This document shows, in pieces, positions 12,984 through 21,084 of a stretch of 42,324 nt of DNA (positions within the stretch are counted from its first letter, which is position 1; every line of letters starts with the position of its first letter). A model generated the notes under the pieces. It had not been told where the DNA came from. It ran no database searches and saw only the letters and a program-made list of their open reading frames with translations. The position numbers and the translations under genes were made by a program. Location: assembly GCA_900539945.1 (NCBI GenBank), contig UQDV01000019.1, positions 1-42,324 of the forward strand, given 5' to 3'. Source of the stretch: an uncultured Faecalibacterium sp. Its GTDB lineage: Bacteria > Bacillota > Clostridia > Oscillospirales > Ruminococcaceae.

Positions 12984-13946
12984 TTAGGCCTGGACCAGGT
13001 GGAAGGCAAAGCCGGCGATCTCGTCTGCAAAGTAGCAGGCGATGGTCTTGCCGTTCTTCACGACCTTGCTGTCCAGATCGAACTTCACGCCGCGCTGAGA
13101 CAGGTGGTAGATGGCACGGTCCACGTTGTTGCAGCCGATGGCGATGTGGCCATGGGTGCCGCGGCCGGGCTTCTTCATGATCTCGAACTCCTTGCTGCCA
13201 ACAAAGATGCTGGAGTTGCCGGGAGCGACCTTCATGTTCAGCAGGCTGCCGATCAGGTTGGCCACCTTCATGGCCTCTTCCTCGTTGCCGGTGTTGATGC
13301 CGACGTGCATGAGCTTCAGGCCCAGCATGGTGTCAACAGCTTCCTTGCTCTGAGCAGTGATCTTTGCCCAGTCGCCGGCCTTGATCACATCGCTCTTGCA
13401 CATCCAGGTGCCGCCGACAGCGAAGATCTGGTCGTAGCCCAGGTAGTCGTTGACGTTCTTGGCGTTGACGCCGCCGGTGCACATCCAGCGAGCGCTCTTC
13501 AGAGCAGCGCCGATGTTCTTCAGCATGCCCACGCCGCCGTTTGCCTCAGCGGGGAAGAACTTCAGGGCCTCGCAGCCCAAGTTCATAGCCTGCTGCATCT
13601 CGCCTGCGGAGCAGGTGCCGGGCATCATGATGCCGCCCTTGTCGATGACGTGCTTGCAGACCTCGGGGTCAAAGCCGGGAGCAACGATGAAGGATGCACC
13701 GGCAGCCATAGCGCGGTCAGCCTGCTCGGTGGTCAGCACGGTGCCGGCACCCAGCAGCATTTCGGGCATCTCTTCGTGGATCTTGCGGATGCACTCCTCA
13801 GCACATGCAGTGCGGAAGGTGACCTCAGCTGCGGGCAGGCCGCCCTCAGCCAGAGCCTTGCACAGGGGCAGGGCCTCATCAACACTGTTGAAAGCGATAA
13901 CAGGGATAATGCCGATCTGATAGACCTTTTCTACGATGGGATTCAT
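12984..13946 (-). CDS. eda: KDPG/KHG aldolase fused to a VOC (glyoxalase-fold) domain
   Basis: 320 aa. Residues 1-205 are a KDPG aldolase, catalytic base E41 (AAEVTFRT) and Schiff-base lysine K129 (EALKFFPAE), splitting KDPG to pyruvate and glyceraldehyde-3-phosphate (EC 4.1.2.14). A stand-alone Eda is about 210 aa. Residues 209-319 are an extra vicinal-oxygen-chelate domain, 'GLKLMHVGINTGNEEEAMKVANLIG...FEIMKKPG...HGHIAIGCNNVDRAIYHLSQRGV'. Candidate metal ligands H214, E255, H267 and H316 fall at the four positions used in this fold, so it may be catalytic. First gene of the operon, ribosome site AAAGGAG. Confidence 0.9.
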   Translation of the reverse strand: MNPIVEKVYQIGIIPVIAFNSVDEALPLCKALAEGGLPAAEVTFRTACAEECIRKIHEEMPEMLLGAGTVLTTEQADRAMAAGASFIVAPGFDPEVCKHVIDKGGIMMPGTCSAGEMQQAMNLGCEALKFFPAEANGGVGMLKNIGAALKSARWMCTGGVNAKNVNDYLGYDQIFAVGGTWMCKSDVIKAGDWAKITAQSKEAVDTMLGLKLMHVGINTGNEEEAMKVANLIGSLLNMKVAPGNSSIFVGSKEFEIMKKPGRGTHGHIAIGCNNVDRAIYHLSQRGVKFDLDSKVVKNGKTIACYFADEIAGFAFHLVQA

Positions 13947-14033
13947 AACGCATTTCTCCTTTTACAATAAACTCTCCTGTGCGCGTGGGGCAGCCCTTTG
14001 GGCATGGCACACCCACTGTGCGCTTGTAATACT

Positions 14034-14104
14034 AGTATAAACGAACCGGGGGAGTTTGGTAATGCTCAACAAGCACAATGTTTTGCATAAGACCTTGTAT
14101 ACAT
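14034..14104 (-). promoter_or_regulatory. Promoter and upstream operator-like site of the eda-kdgK-kduI-kduD operon
   Basis: On the minus strand, TTACCA (14057-14062) and TATACT (14034-14039), spacer 17. Further upstream, TTGTATACAT (14095-14104) differs by one base from the perfect TTGTATACAA sites in the uxaC and uxaB promoters. Its distance (about 70 bases before the start) is more typical of activation or looping than of direct blocking. Confidence 0.55.
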
Positions 14105-14137
14105 TGCACAAAAATGACGAACGGCCTCAAAACAGGC

Positions 14138-15046
14138 TCACAGGCCCAGGGTCTCAAACACCTCGGCCACGCCGTCGTGGTCGCAGTCGGCCGTGGTCAC
14201 AAGGTCCGCAAGGGCCTTGATCTGGGGCATGCCGTTGGCCATTACAGCGGCCACACCGGCCTTTTCCAGCATGGCACGGTCGTTTTCGCTGTCGCCCACG
14301 GCCAGCGTCTGTGCGCGGGGGATGCCCAGCCGGTCGGCCAGAGCCAGCAGAGCCTCGCCCTTGTCCACACCGGCGGCAGTTACCTCGATGTTCTCCGGGG
14401 AGCCCTGCACCACTTCCACGCCCGGCATGGCACGGAAGCGGGCCAGCGCCTGCGGCACCTGGTCCTGCTCGGCAAAGAACAGACACTGCTTTTCCACCTC
14501 GTGGGCGTGGCGGCTCATCCACTCGCCCAGGTCACGCACCACAAGGAAGCGTCCGTCGTTGGGCTGGCGGGCCTCGGTGGAGTGCAGGCGCGCCCAGCGG
14601 GCGGCGGCAAAGTCCACACTGGCCTGGTCCTTGACCGAATAGCCGTTCCAGAACACGCCCATGCCGCCGGGGTATTCCATGAACAGGTCAAAGGCGGCCC
14701 GGGCAGTCTCCACCGGCATCAGGCGGCGCAGCAGACAGGTGGGCTCACTGGTCTGGCGTTCGGCCGCATTGGCGTACCGGCTGTAGACAGCACCCAGCGG
14801 GTCGCTGCCCAGGTCCCATACGGCAGCACCGTTGGAGGTGATGGCATACCGCACGCCGGGCAGCTGGGCCACCACCGGAGGCAGGTTGCCCAGCGGGCGG
14901 CCGGTGGTGGGCACGATGACCACGCCCCGGTCGGAGGCGGCCTGCAGGGCGGCCCGGGTACGGGGCGTGACCTGCCCTTCGTGGTTCAGCAGGGTGCCGT
15001 CCAGGTCCAGGGCGGCAAGGCGTACAGGGGGAAACGTTTGCGACAT
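14138..15046 (-). CDS. HAD-superfamily Cof-type sugar phosphatase
   Basis: 302 aa from the ATG at 15044-15046, which follows AAAGGAG at the right distance; an ATG 18 bases upstream lacks a ribosome site. HAD motif I 'LDLDGTLLN' near residue 12, motif II 'VPTTGRP', and motif IV 'AVGDSENDRAMLEKAG' near the C-terminus, with the large C2 cap between: the Cof/YidA subgroup. Substrates are typically sugar phosphates, FMN precursors or pyridoxal phosphate; the exact one is unknown. Its promoter is divergent from the PAP2 gene, sharing the -35 region. Confidence 0.85.
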   Translation of the reverse strand: MSQTFPPVRLAALDLDGTLLNHEGQVTPRTRAALQAASDRGVVIVPTTGRPLGNLPPVVAQLPGVRYAITSNGAAVWDLGSDPLGAVYSRYANAAERQTSEPTCLLRRLMPVETARAAFDLFMEYPGGMGVFWNGYSVKDQASVDFAAARWARLHSTEARQPNDGRFLVVRDLGEWMSRHAHEVEKQCLFFAEQDQVPQALARFRAMPGVEVVQGSPENIEVTAAGVDKGEALLALADRLGIPRAQTLAVGDSENDRAMLEKAGVAAVMANGMPQIKALADLVTTADCDHDGVAEVFETLGL

Positions 15047-15068
15047 AAAAACTCCTTTTATCAACAGG

Positions 15069-15095
15069 GCACCCCGGCGTTTTGGGCCGGGGTGC
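15069..15095 (-). promoter_or_regulatory. Leader hairpin of the HAD phosphatase gene
   Basis: 9-bp stem GCACCCCGG / CCGGGGTGC in the 5' untranslated region, just before the ribosome site. It may affect translation. Confidence 0.35.
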
Positions 15096-15117
15096 GGCAG
15101 AACCGGGTACTGTCTTT

Positions 15118-15167
15118 ATTTTATAACACCGGCAGGGTTTGCGCAAGTGGACGGAATGTGCTATAAT
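15118..15167. promoter_or_regulatory. Back-to-back promoters of the HAD and PAP2 genes
   Basis: Plus strand: TTGCGC (15139-15144), spacer 17, TATAAT (15162-15167) for PAP2. Minus strand: TTGCGC (15141-15146), spacer 17, TAAAAT (15118-15123) for HAD. The two -35 boxes overlap in the palindrome TTGCGCAA, so polymerase can probably use only one direction at a time. Confidence 0.6.
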
Positions 15168-15204
15168 AATGCGTCATTTCATTATAAAATATAGGAGACT
15201 TGCT

Positions 15205-15846
15205 ATGAATCTGTCCCAATTGCGCAGCCGCTGCAAACCGCACCTGTGGTTCCAGCTGTACTGGGTGGTCTACCTTGTCTGGTTCTTCTGGCTGGACTTT
15301 ACGATCAAAGACCCGAAATACATCATCCACAGCCCGCTGGATGACAGCATCCCCTTCAACGAGTGGTTCGTGTTCCCCTATTGCAGCTGGTTTTTGCTGC
15401 TGGCGGGGGTCACGGCGCTGCTGTGGTGGTACGACACCGCCAGCTACGACAAGCTCTGCCTGAGCATGTTTGCGGGCATGACCTTCTGTCTGATCGTCTA
15501 CATGGTGCTGCCCAACGGCCTGGACATCCGCCCCACAGCAGAAGCAGTCGGGCGCAGCAACATTGCCATGCGCATCCTGCAGCTGCTGTGGAGCGCGGAC
15601 GCCTCGGTCAACGTCTGCCCGTCCATCCACTGCCAGAGCACCGCCTGCATGGCGCTGGCCTTCAGCAGCAGCACCCTCACCGAGAAGCGCCCGGGCCTGA
15701 AGGTGCTGGCCTGGGTGTGGGCCGCGCTCATCTGTGCGTCCACAGTGTTCACCAAGCAGCACTCCATCGTGGATGTGGTGTGCGGCCTTGCCGTGGCCTT
15801 TGTCTGGGTGCCGGTGCTGTACCGTTCGCATGGGAAAAACAGTTGA
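15205..15846 (+). CDS. PAP2-superfamily membrane phosphatase
   Basis: 213 aa, start after AGGAG; the upstream open frame covers the promoter and is not coding. About five to six membrane helices. PAP2 motifs: 'PSIHC' (139-143) with catalytic H142 and 'KQHSIVDV' with H186 and D190. This is the phosphatidic-acid / undecaprenyl-diphosphate phosphatase fold, resembling the plasma-membrane inositol-phosphoryl transferase-like branch. Likely role is dephosphorylating a lipid phosphate at the outer membrane face; substrate not determinable. The next gene begins 116 bases on with its own promoter. Confidence 0.8.
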   Translation: MNLSQLRSRCKPHLWFQLYWVVYLVWFFWLDFTIKDPKYIIHSPLDDSIPFNEWFVFPYCSWFLLLAGVTALLWWYDTASYDKLCLSMFAGMTFCLIVYMVLPNGLDIRPTAEAVGRSNIAMRILQLLWSADASVNVCPSIHCQSTACMALAFSSSTLTEKRPGLKVLAWVWAALICASTVFTKQHSIVDVVCGLAVAFVWVPVLYRSHGKNS

Positions 15847-15877
15847 GGAAAGAACCGGCCAAAACGTCCGGTTTCCC

Positions 15878-15906
15878 TTGACAGCGGCCCGGCGGTTGGG
15901 TAATAT
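15878..15906 (+). promoter_or_regulatory. Promoter of the GntR regulator
   Basis: TTGACA (15878-15883), spacer 17, TAATAT (15901-15906). Confidence 0.65.
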
Positions 15907-15962
15907 GGGAAAAGAGGAACACTGATATATCACTCGCAGCGTTCCGGAAGGGGGAAAGCGCA

Positions 15963-16646
15963 ATGTCCGCACGCAACGCGCGGGATCTGGCGTATCACAC
16001 GGTGCGCAGCCGCATCATCACCATGGAGCTCAAGCCCGGCGACCCGCTGAACGACCGGGAGCTGGCCGAGGAGCTGGGCATCAGCCGCACCCCCATGCGG
16101 GAAGCGCTGATCCTGCTGAACAATGCGCATATGGTGGCCATCAAGCCCCAGAGCGGCACCCATGTGGCACCCATCGACCTGCATCTGATGGAGCTGGAAC
16201 AGTTTTCACGCTATACGCTGGAAAAGGAGATCCTGACCCGGATGTGCGGCCGCCTGACCCCGGAGCAGGAGGCGGGCTACCGCCAGCTCATCGAGGCCTA
16301 CCGGGTGCTGGAGGCCTCCCCGGAGGAGCCTGACCGCGAGATGCGGCTGCTGGAGCTGGACAATGCATTCCACCGCCGCGCCTTTGAGCTGTGCGGCATG
16401 GAGCATCATTTTGACCACATGCTGGCCAGCCTGCAGCATGTGGAGCGCATCCGCAAGTTCAGCCTGCAGACCAACGAGAACAAGGCCGTATGCGCGGCCC
16501 ATACCCGCATCCTGGATGCCATGGTGCAGAACGATACCCAGGAGCTGAGCCGTGCGCTGGAAAGCCATCTGAGCCGCTACAAGCAGACGGTGGAGGAGGT
16601 CCAGCGCCTGCATCCGGATTACTTTACCGACGGCCTGGAGCCGTGA
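15963..16646 (+). CDS. GntR-family regulator, FCD (FadR) subfamily
   Basis: 227 aa. N-terminal winged helix of GntR ('AYHTVRSRIITMELKPGDPLNDRELAEELGISRTPMREAL'), then an all-helical FCD domain with metal/ligand residues in 'LDNAFHRRAF' and 'HTRIL...ALESHLSRY'. FCD regulators include the uronate regulators UxuR and ExuR, whose sites have a TNGTNNNACNA-like core. The palindrome TTGTATACAA in the uxaC and uxaB promoters fits this, making this gene the best candidate regulator of the window's uronate genes; that link is inference. Strong terminator follows. Confidence 0.88.
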   Translation: MSARNARDLAYHTVRSRIITMELKPGDPLNDRELAEELGISRTPMREALILLNNAHMVAIKPQSGTHVAPIDLHLMELEQFSRYTLEKEILTRMCGRLTPEQEAGYRQLIEAYRVLEASPEEPDREMRLLELDNAFHRRAFELCGMEHHFDHMLASLQHVERIRKFSLQTNENKAVCAAHTRILDAMVQNDTQELSRALESHLSRYKQTVEEVQRLHPDYFTDGLEP

Positions 16647-16661
16647 ATCAAAAGGACTTTG

Positions 16662-16694
16662 AACGTGCGGCAGAGCCTGCACGTTTTTTTTTTT
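16662..16694 (+). terminator. Terminator of the GntR gene
   Basis: Stem AACGTGC / GCACGTT followed by eleven T. Confidence 0.9.
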
Positions 16695-16720
16695 GTGCAC
16701 GCGGCGGTTGAATCCCGTTA

Positions 16721-16749
16721 TTGACCCACTGCGGGTTTTGCGGTAAAAT
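16721..16749 (+). promoter_or_regulatory. Promoter of the secreted protein gene
   Basis: TTGACC (16721-16726), spacer 17, TAAAAT (16744-16749). Confidence 0.65.
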
Positions 16750-16837
16750 CAGGGTACAAAACAGGCCGCAGCGGCGGCCTTTTCCCCACAGGCAGCGTGC
16801 CGGGTGCACGGCTGCAGAAAAGGAGGTTCAAGACCCT

Positions 16838-17806
16838 ATGAAACTGAAACGAGGCATTGCCCTTTTGCTGGCAGCCGTGTTCCTGTTCGGCACGCTGGCC
16901 GTTCCGGCCAGTGCCGCCGCAGCACAGCCGGAACCGGCAGCGCAGGCACAGACCGTGGATGCAGAAGAAAATGATATCATCTCGGTGCGCATCAAGGCGT
17001 CCGGTGAGCTGACCTACGGTGCGGACCACAAGCTGGAGATCCAGACTACCCCGGCCGATGCCCAGTACATCGGCGTGGTCATGGGCACCAGCGGGCAGGC
17101 TACCGGCTATGTGACGCTGGTGCTGTCGGAAAAGATCCGCATCCTGCTTAAGCTGATCCCCCTGCCCAAAAAGATGTCCGCCACCCCGGACCAGACCGAA
17201 GAGTTCAACGTGTACAGCTACCTCAAACAGCTCATTGACGGCAATGACGTCAGTGTGCTGCTGCGGGTGGGCGACGAAGCCGTGTCGGTGCTGAACATCA
17301 TCAACTTCTATCTGCCCTCAGCCTACGTCAAGACCATCCAGAATGTTTCCAACGGCCTGAAGCTGGCACTGGACCTCATCCGCAAGTATCTGCCGGAGAG
17401 TGCTTTCACCCGCATTTACCTGGATGAACAGCCGGTGGATGCCGGCGGCTATGTGGCCGGTGCGGTGGCGCTGGAAAGCGGCGACATCAACTCGGCCGGT
17501 GTGGCCATGTTCAAGATCAAGCCCCAGACCAGCAATGTGCGGCTGTATTGGGCCGGGGATCTGCCCGGCTCCCTGACGGCCGAAGAGCTGCGGAACGCCG
17601 ACCGCAACGCGGTGCTGGAAGCCGACGGGCAGGCACGCAGCGGCGAGGGCGTGAACATCAGCTACACCTATAAAAAGAAAGGCTTCCTGTGGGATAAGAC
17701 CTGTGACGGCCTGCCCACGAAACCCGGCACCTATACGCAGGTGGCCAAGGTCAGCGGCAACTACTCCTGCAGCGAGATCAGCCGCACCTTTACGATCTAT
17801 CAGTAA
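16838..17806 (+). CDS. Secreted protein of unknown function (322 aa)
   Basis: 322 aa with a clear Sec signal peptide (MKLKRG, hydrophobic core, cleavage near 'VPASA-AAA', about residue 26). Start after AAAAGGAGG; the upstream open frame is the leader. The mature part has no recognised enzyme motif. The last 60 residues ('ISYTYKKKGFLWDKTCDGLPTKPGTYTQVAKVSGNYSCSEISRTFTI') have the look of a small beta-sandwich repeat as in bacterial surface proteins (MBG-like). No sortase motif or transmembrane anchor is present, so it is probably released or non-covalently bound. Single-gene transcript with its own promoter and terminator. Confidence 0.7.
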   Translation: MKLKRGIALLLAAVFLFGTLAVPASAAAAQPEPAAQAQTVDAEENDIISVRIKASGELTYGADHKLEIQTTPADAQYIGVVMGTSGQATGYVTLVLSEKIRILLKLIPLPKKMSATPDQTEEFNVYSYLKQLIDGNDVSVLLRVGDEAVSVLNIINFYLPSAYVKTIQNVSNGLKLALDLIRKYLPESAFTRIYLDEQPVDAGGYVAGAVALESGDINSAGVAMFKIKPQTSNVRLYWAGDLPGSLTAEELRNADRNAVLEADGQARSGEGVNISYTYKKKGFLWDKTCDGLPTKPGTYTQVAKVSGNYSCSEISRTFTIYQ

Positions 17807-17820
17807 GCACAGAATCAGAA

Positions 17821-17855
17821 GCGCCCCGGCGGGAATTTCCCGCCGGGGCGCTTTT
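17821..17855 (+). terminator. Terminator of the secreted protein gene
   Basis: 14-bp perfect stem around ATT (17821-17834 with 17838-17851), followed by TTTT. Confidence 0.85.
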
Positions 17856-17966
17856 CTGCTGCAAATGGGCAGCAAAAAGCCGACTGCCGCTTCCGGAAAG
17901 AGGGGGGGAGCGCGGCAGCCGGCCGGGAGGTGTTATGCGGTTTTTGCCGTCAGGCGGTCAGCGGGA

Positions 17967-19184
17967 TCAGAAATCCACTTCGGTGTCGTAGTAGCAGCAC
18001 TTGAGCAGCTTTTCCATCTCTTCCTGGCTGGGCTGACGGGGGTTGGAGCCGGTGCAGGCATCGGCAATGGCGTTCTTGGCGATCTCCGGCAGACGCTCCA
18101 GGAACACGTTCTCCGGCACAAAGCCCTGCTCGGCGGGGTAAGAGTCCGGGCCGTAGTGCTGGATGCAGTGGGGGATGTTCAGCGCGTCGTTCATGCCGCG
18201 CAGATGCTCGATGAGCAGCTTGACCTTCTCGTCATCGGTGGTGCCGCCCAGCTTCATCTCGTCGGCGATGACGCCGTAGCGCTTCTTGGCCTCGGGGTCC
18301 TTAGCGTTGAAGGCGATGACCTTGGGCAGGTACATGGCGTTGGCTGCGCCGTGGATGATGTGGGCACCGTAGTCCGCAAAGGCGGCGCCGGTCTTGTGGG
18401 CCATGGAGTGCACGATGCCCAGCAGTGCGTTGGAGAAGGCCATACCGGCCAAGCACTGGGCGTTGTGCATGGAGTCACGCTTGGACATATCGCCGTTGTA
18501 GCTGTCTACCAGGTCGCCTTGGATCATGCGGATGGCAAAGACAGCCAGAGGATCGGTGTAGTCGCAGTGGGCGGTGGACACATAGGCCTCAATGGCGTGG
18601 GTCATGGCGTCCATACCGGTGTGGGCAACCAGCTTCTTGGGCATGGTCTCGGCCAGGTCGGGGTCCACGATGGCCACGTCCGGGGTGATCTCGAAGTCGG
18701 CGATGGGGTACTTGATGCCCTTCTGGTAGTCGGTGATGATGGAGAAGGCGGTCACCTCGGTGGCAGTGCCGGAGGTGGAGGAGATGGCGCAGAAGTGTGC
18801 CTTGCGGCGCAGCGGCGGGATGCCGAACACCTTGCACATCTCCTCAAAGGTGATCTCCGGGTACTCGTACTTGATCCACATGGCCTTGGCGGCGTCGATG
18901 GGGGAGCCGCCGCCCATGGCGATGATCCAGTCGGGCTCAAACTTCAGCATGGCTTCGGCGCCGCGCATGACCGTCTCCACAGAGGGATCGGGCTCGATGC
19001 CCTCAAACAGTTCCACTTCCATGCCGGCTTCCTTCAGGTAAGCCACGGCACGGTCCAGAAAGCCGAACCGCTTCATGGAGCCGCCGCCCACACAGATCAT
19101 GGCTTTCTTGCCGGTGAAGGATTTCAGCGCTTCCAGAGCGCCCTTGCCGTGGTACAGATCACGGGGAAGAGTAAAACGAGCCAT
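17967..19184 (-). CDS. Iron-containing (group III) alcohol dehydrogenase
   Basis: 405 aa from the ATG after GGAGG; an ATG 24 bases upstream has no ribosome site. Group III ADH: NAD(P)-binding 'GGGSPIDAAKAMW', metal site in 'HTGMDAMTHAIEAYVS' and 'LLGIVHSMAHKTGA'. It reduces aldehydes to alcohols (or the reverse) in the cytoplasm. Related enzymes include butanol, 1,3-propanediol and lactaldehyde dehydrogenases; specificity cannot be read here. It carries a short insertion with 'RRKAHFCAISSTSGTATEVTAFSIITD', the standard cofactor loop. Monocistronic; in fermenting Firmicutes it serves to re-oxidise NADH. Confidence 0.9.
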   Translation of the reverse strand: MARFTLPRDLYHGKGALEALKSFTGKKAMICVGGGSMKRFGFLDRAVAYLKEAGMEVELFEGIEPDPSVETVMRGAEAMLKFEPDWIIAMGGGSPIDAAKAMWIKYEYPEITFEEMCKVFGIPPLRRKAHFCAISSTSGTATEVTAFSIITDYQKGIKYPIADFEITPDVAIVDPDLAETMPKKLVAHTGMDAMTHAIEAYVSTAHCDYTDPLAVFAIRMIQGDLVDSYNGDMSKRDSMHNAQCLAGMAFSNALLGIVHSMAHKTGAAFADYGAHIIHGAANAMYLPKVIAFNAKDPEAKKRYGVIADEMKLGGTTDDEKVKLLIEHLRGMNDALNIPHCIQHYGPDSYPAEQGFVPENVFLERLPEIAKNAIADACTGSNPRQPSQEEMEKLLKCCYYDTEVDF

Positions 19185-19369
19185 AGTTGTTACCTCCAAA
19201 GTTCTCATACTCTCTCAGAAACAGGGGACACACACCCCCTGTTGATTCTACTACGTTAATTGTATAACAAAGAGAAGAGAACATCAATTGACGGACCGGA
19301 AGAAAGTTTCCGCAAAAATTGGACAGAGTGAACAACCAGAAGGATGCAACAGAACGCTGCACCTGTGGA

Positions 19370-19410
19370 GAAAACAAAAAACACCCCGAAGTCCTAAGAC
19401 TTCGAGGTGC
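19370..19410 (-). terminator. Terminator of tRNA-Asp / tRNA-Thr
   Basis: 12-bp stem (19382-19393 with 19398-19409) followed on the minus strand by a long T run. Confidence 0.85.
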
Positions 19411-19417
19411 TTGCCTT

Positions 19418-19493
<76 letters not shown>

Positions 19494-19496
19494 AAA

Positions 19497-19573
19497 TGGC
19501 GACCCGGATCGGGCTCGAACCGACGACCCCCAGCGTGACAGGCTGGTGCTCTAACCAACTGAGCTACCGGGCC
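19497..19573 (-). tRNA. tRNA-Asp (anticodon GUC)
   Basis: 77 bases, acceptor GGCCCGG / CCGGGTC, anticodon stem CCAGC / GCTGG around CTGTCAC (anticodon GTC). Discriminator G and an encoded CCA. Three bases upstream of tRNA-Thr. Confidence 0.95.
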
Positions 19574-19619
19574 ATGATCGCTCAAGTTTCGCGCGGCGCT
19601 TACCGCCGGAACGTGCTTT

Positions 19620-19648
19620 ATTATATCGAAAAACCCCGCACTTGTCAA
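19620..19648 (-). promoter_or_regulatory. Promoter of tRNA-Asp / tRNA-Thr
   Basis: On the minus strand, TTGACA (19643-19648), spacer 17, TATAAT (19620-19625): perfect consensus. Confidence 0.9.
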
Positions 19649-19683
19649 GCATAAATTTCAGAAATCTGGAAAAATGTGAGGAA

Positions 19684-19965
19684 ACTCCCTCAGTCACGGC
19701 TTGCGCCGTGGTAGCTCCCTCGGAGAGGGAGCCTTTGCGCTGCAGTTGACGAAAGGAGTTCGGCAGCCCCAGCCGTGGCAGGTGCCGAAATGCTGCTTCC
19801 CGGAACGACCTTGCTCGTAACAGGTACTGTAAATAAAAAGTATTGCTCCCCGGAACGACCCCTTCCGTGAAAAGGCACTTCCGGCAGGGCCGCAGCCCTG
19901 CCGGAAGTGCAAATATAAAATAAGAATACCTCTGATATTGGCAGAGCGAAGCGGAGTCAATTCCA
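19684..19965. repeat. Intergenic repeat block with multiple hairpins
   Basis: 282 bases without a credible gene. It begins with CACGGC-TTGC-GCCGTG and GCTCCCTC-GGA-GAGGGAGC hairpins (19694-19732), a type I recall as dispersed in Oscillospiraceae intergenic regions. Next come two copies of a CCCGGAACGACC string (19799-19810 and about 19852-19863). Last is a perfect 16-bp stem with a CGCA loop (19875-19910). A frame through it on the minus strand (19694-19966) is arginine/glycine/serine-rich and follows the repeats, so it is not called. Confidence 0.6.
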
Positions 19966-19970
19966 AATCA

Positions 19971-20010
19971 CAAAAACAAAACGCACAGGCTCCGAAGAAC
20001 CTGTGCGTTT
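19971..20010 (-). terminator. Terminator of tRNA-Trp
   Basis: Stem AAACGCACAGG / CCTGTGCGTTT followed by a T-rich tract on the minus strand. Confidence 0.85.
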
Positions 20011-20011
20011 G

Positions 20012-20087
20012 TGGCAGGGGTAGTAAGTCTCGAACTCACGGCACGCGGTTTTGGAGACCGCTGCTCTACCAACTGAGCTATACCCCT
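20012..20087 (-). tRNA. tRNA-Trp (anticodon CCA)
   Basis: 76 bases, acceptor AGGGGTA / TACCCCT, anticodon stem GCGGT / ACCGC around CTCCAAA (anticodon CCA). Discriminator G and an encoded CCA. Confidence 0.95.
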
Positions 20088-20112
20088 ATGTACATTCGCT
20101 GAATGCCTGCTT

Positions 20113-20141
20113 ATTATAGCCGATGCAGACGCGAATGTCAA
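20113..20141 (-). promoter_or_regulatory. Promoter of tRNA-Trp
   Basis: On the minus strand, TTGACA (20136-20141), spacer 17, TATAAT (20113-20118): perfect consensus. Confidence 0.9.
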
Positions 20142-20144
20142 GCA

Positions 20145-20612
20145 TTATTTTTCATTTTTCGTGCCGCAGCTGCAGCAGCCTTCGCTTTTTCCGGCGGCCA
20201 CGGCGGGCAGCTGGCTGGCCAGCTGCTCCAGCGTCACGCTGTCGATGTACTGGTTGATCACCTCGTCCAGCCCGGCCCAGAAAGGCAGGGTGAAGCACTG
20301 CTCCGACATGGGGCACTCGTTGGTCTGGCTGCCCAGGCAGGGGATGGGGGCCACGCTGCCCTCAATGGCCCGCAGGATCTCACCGGCAGTGTAGTCGGCG
20401 GGAGCCTTGGTCAGGCGGTAGCCGCCCTGACTGCCCCGCTCGCTCTTGACCAGCCCCACCCGTGCCAGCGGGGTGACGATCTGTTCCAGATATTTCAGGC
20501 TGAGGTTCTGCCGCTCACTGATCCCCTTGAGTGAGACGGTGGTGCCCGGTGCGTAGCGGGCAAGCTCGGCCATCAGGCGCAGGGCGTAGCGGCTCTTGGT
20601 GGAAAATTTCAT
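20145..20612 (-). CDS. Rrf2/IscR-type transcriptional regulator
   Basis: 155 aa from 'MKFSTKSRYALRLMAELARY'; the open frame runs on upstream but the ribosome site AAGGAGAG and family start fix this ATG. Winged helix at 1-70, cysteines C92, C100 and C106 placed exactly as in the Rrf2 protein at 2035, plus an extra C-terminal CCSC (146-149). An Fe-S cluster sensor of the IscR kind is likely, controlling the cluster-assembly genes that follow at 21661. Divergent from the rhodanese gene; an operator-like dyad overlaps the nifS promoter. The tRNA-Trp promoter overlaps its 3' end. Confidence 0.88.
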   Translation of the reverse strand: MKFSTKSRYALRLMAELARYAPGTTVSLKGISERQNLSLKYLEQIVTPLARVGLVKSERGSQGGYRLTKAPADYTAGEILRAIEGSVAPIPCLGSQTNECPMSEQCFTLPFWAGLDEVINQYIDSVTLEQLASQLPAVAAGKSEGCCSCGTKNEK

Positions 20613-20639
20613 GCTGCTTCTCTCCTTATTGCTGCTTAT

Positions 20640-20702
20640 AGTATAGCACGTTGCTCGGATTTTGCAAAGATAAACCTCTTGTGCAAACAAAAAAGGTCTG
20701 CT
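20640..20702. promoter_or_regulatory. Divergent promoters of the Rrf2 regulator and rhodanese
   Basis: Minus strand: TTGCAA (20662-20667), spacer 16, TATACT (20640-20645). Plus strand: TTGTGC (about 20679-20684), spacer 17, TATCAT (about 20702-20707). Confidence 0.55.
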
Positions 20703-20741
20703 ATCATAGGATGGATGAGACGAGATAGAAGGAGTGAGCGT

Positions 20742-21065
20742 ATGACTGAGAAGATCAACCCTGCCGACGCCATCCGTCTGCTGGATGCCCACGAGGCCGT
20801 GGCCGTGGATGTGCGGGAGCCGGACGAGTATGCCGTGGGACACATCCCGGGCGCAAAGCTGCTGCCGCTGGGTCAGGTGCTGACCCGCGCAGCGGAAGTG
20901 CTGCCGGACAAGAACGCCGTGTGGCTGGTATACTGCCGCACCGGCCGCCGCAGCGCCGACGCGGTGCAGAAGCTGGAGAGCCTGGGCTATACCAATCTGC
21001 GGGACCTGGGCGGCATCCTGAGCTGGCCCTATGAGATCGAGGGCGACTTTGAGGGGCATTTCTAA
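20742..21065 (+). CDS. Rhodanese-like sulfurtransferase domain protein
   Basis: 107 aa single rhodanese domain. 'AVAVDVREPDEYAVGHIPGAKLLPLG' is the CH2A-type motif and the active loop is 'VYCRTGRRS' with catalytic C65. It carries persulfide sulfur between donors and acceptors. Start after GAAGGAGTG; the longer frame is the promoter region. It sits between an IscR-like regulator and nifS-nifU, so a role in cluster or thiolation sulfur supply is reasonable. Followed 19 bases later by the 145-aa protein, probably co-transcribed. Confidence 0.88.
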   Translation: MTEKINPADAIRLLDAHEAVAVDVREPDEYAVGHIPGAKLLPLGQVLTRAAEVLPDKNAVWLVYCRTGRRSADAVQKLESLGYTNLRDLGGILSWPYEIEGDFEGHF

Positions 21066-21084
21066 TAAAGGAAAGGAAAACACC

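Noticed and set aside
19694..19966. A 90-aa minus-strand frame in the repeat block
   Set aside because: The frame is made of hairpin repeats and has no ribosome site or conserved feature.
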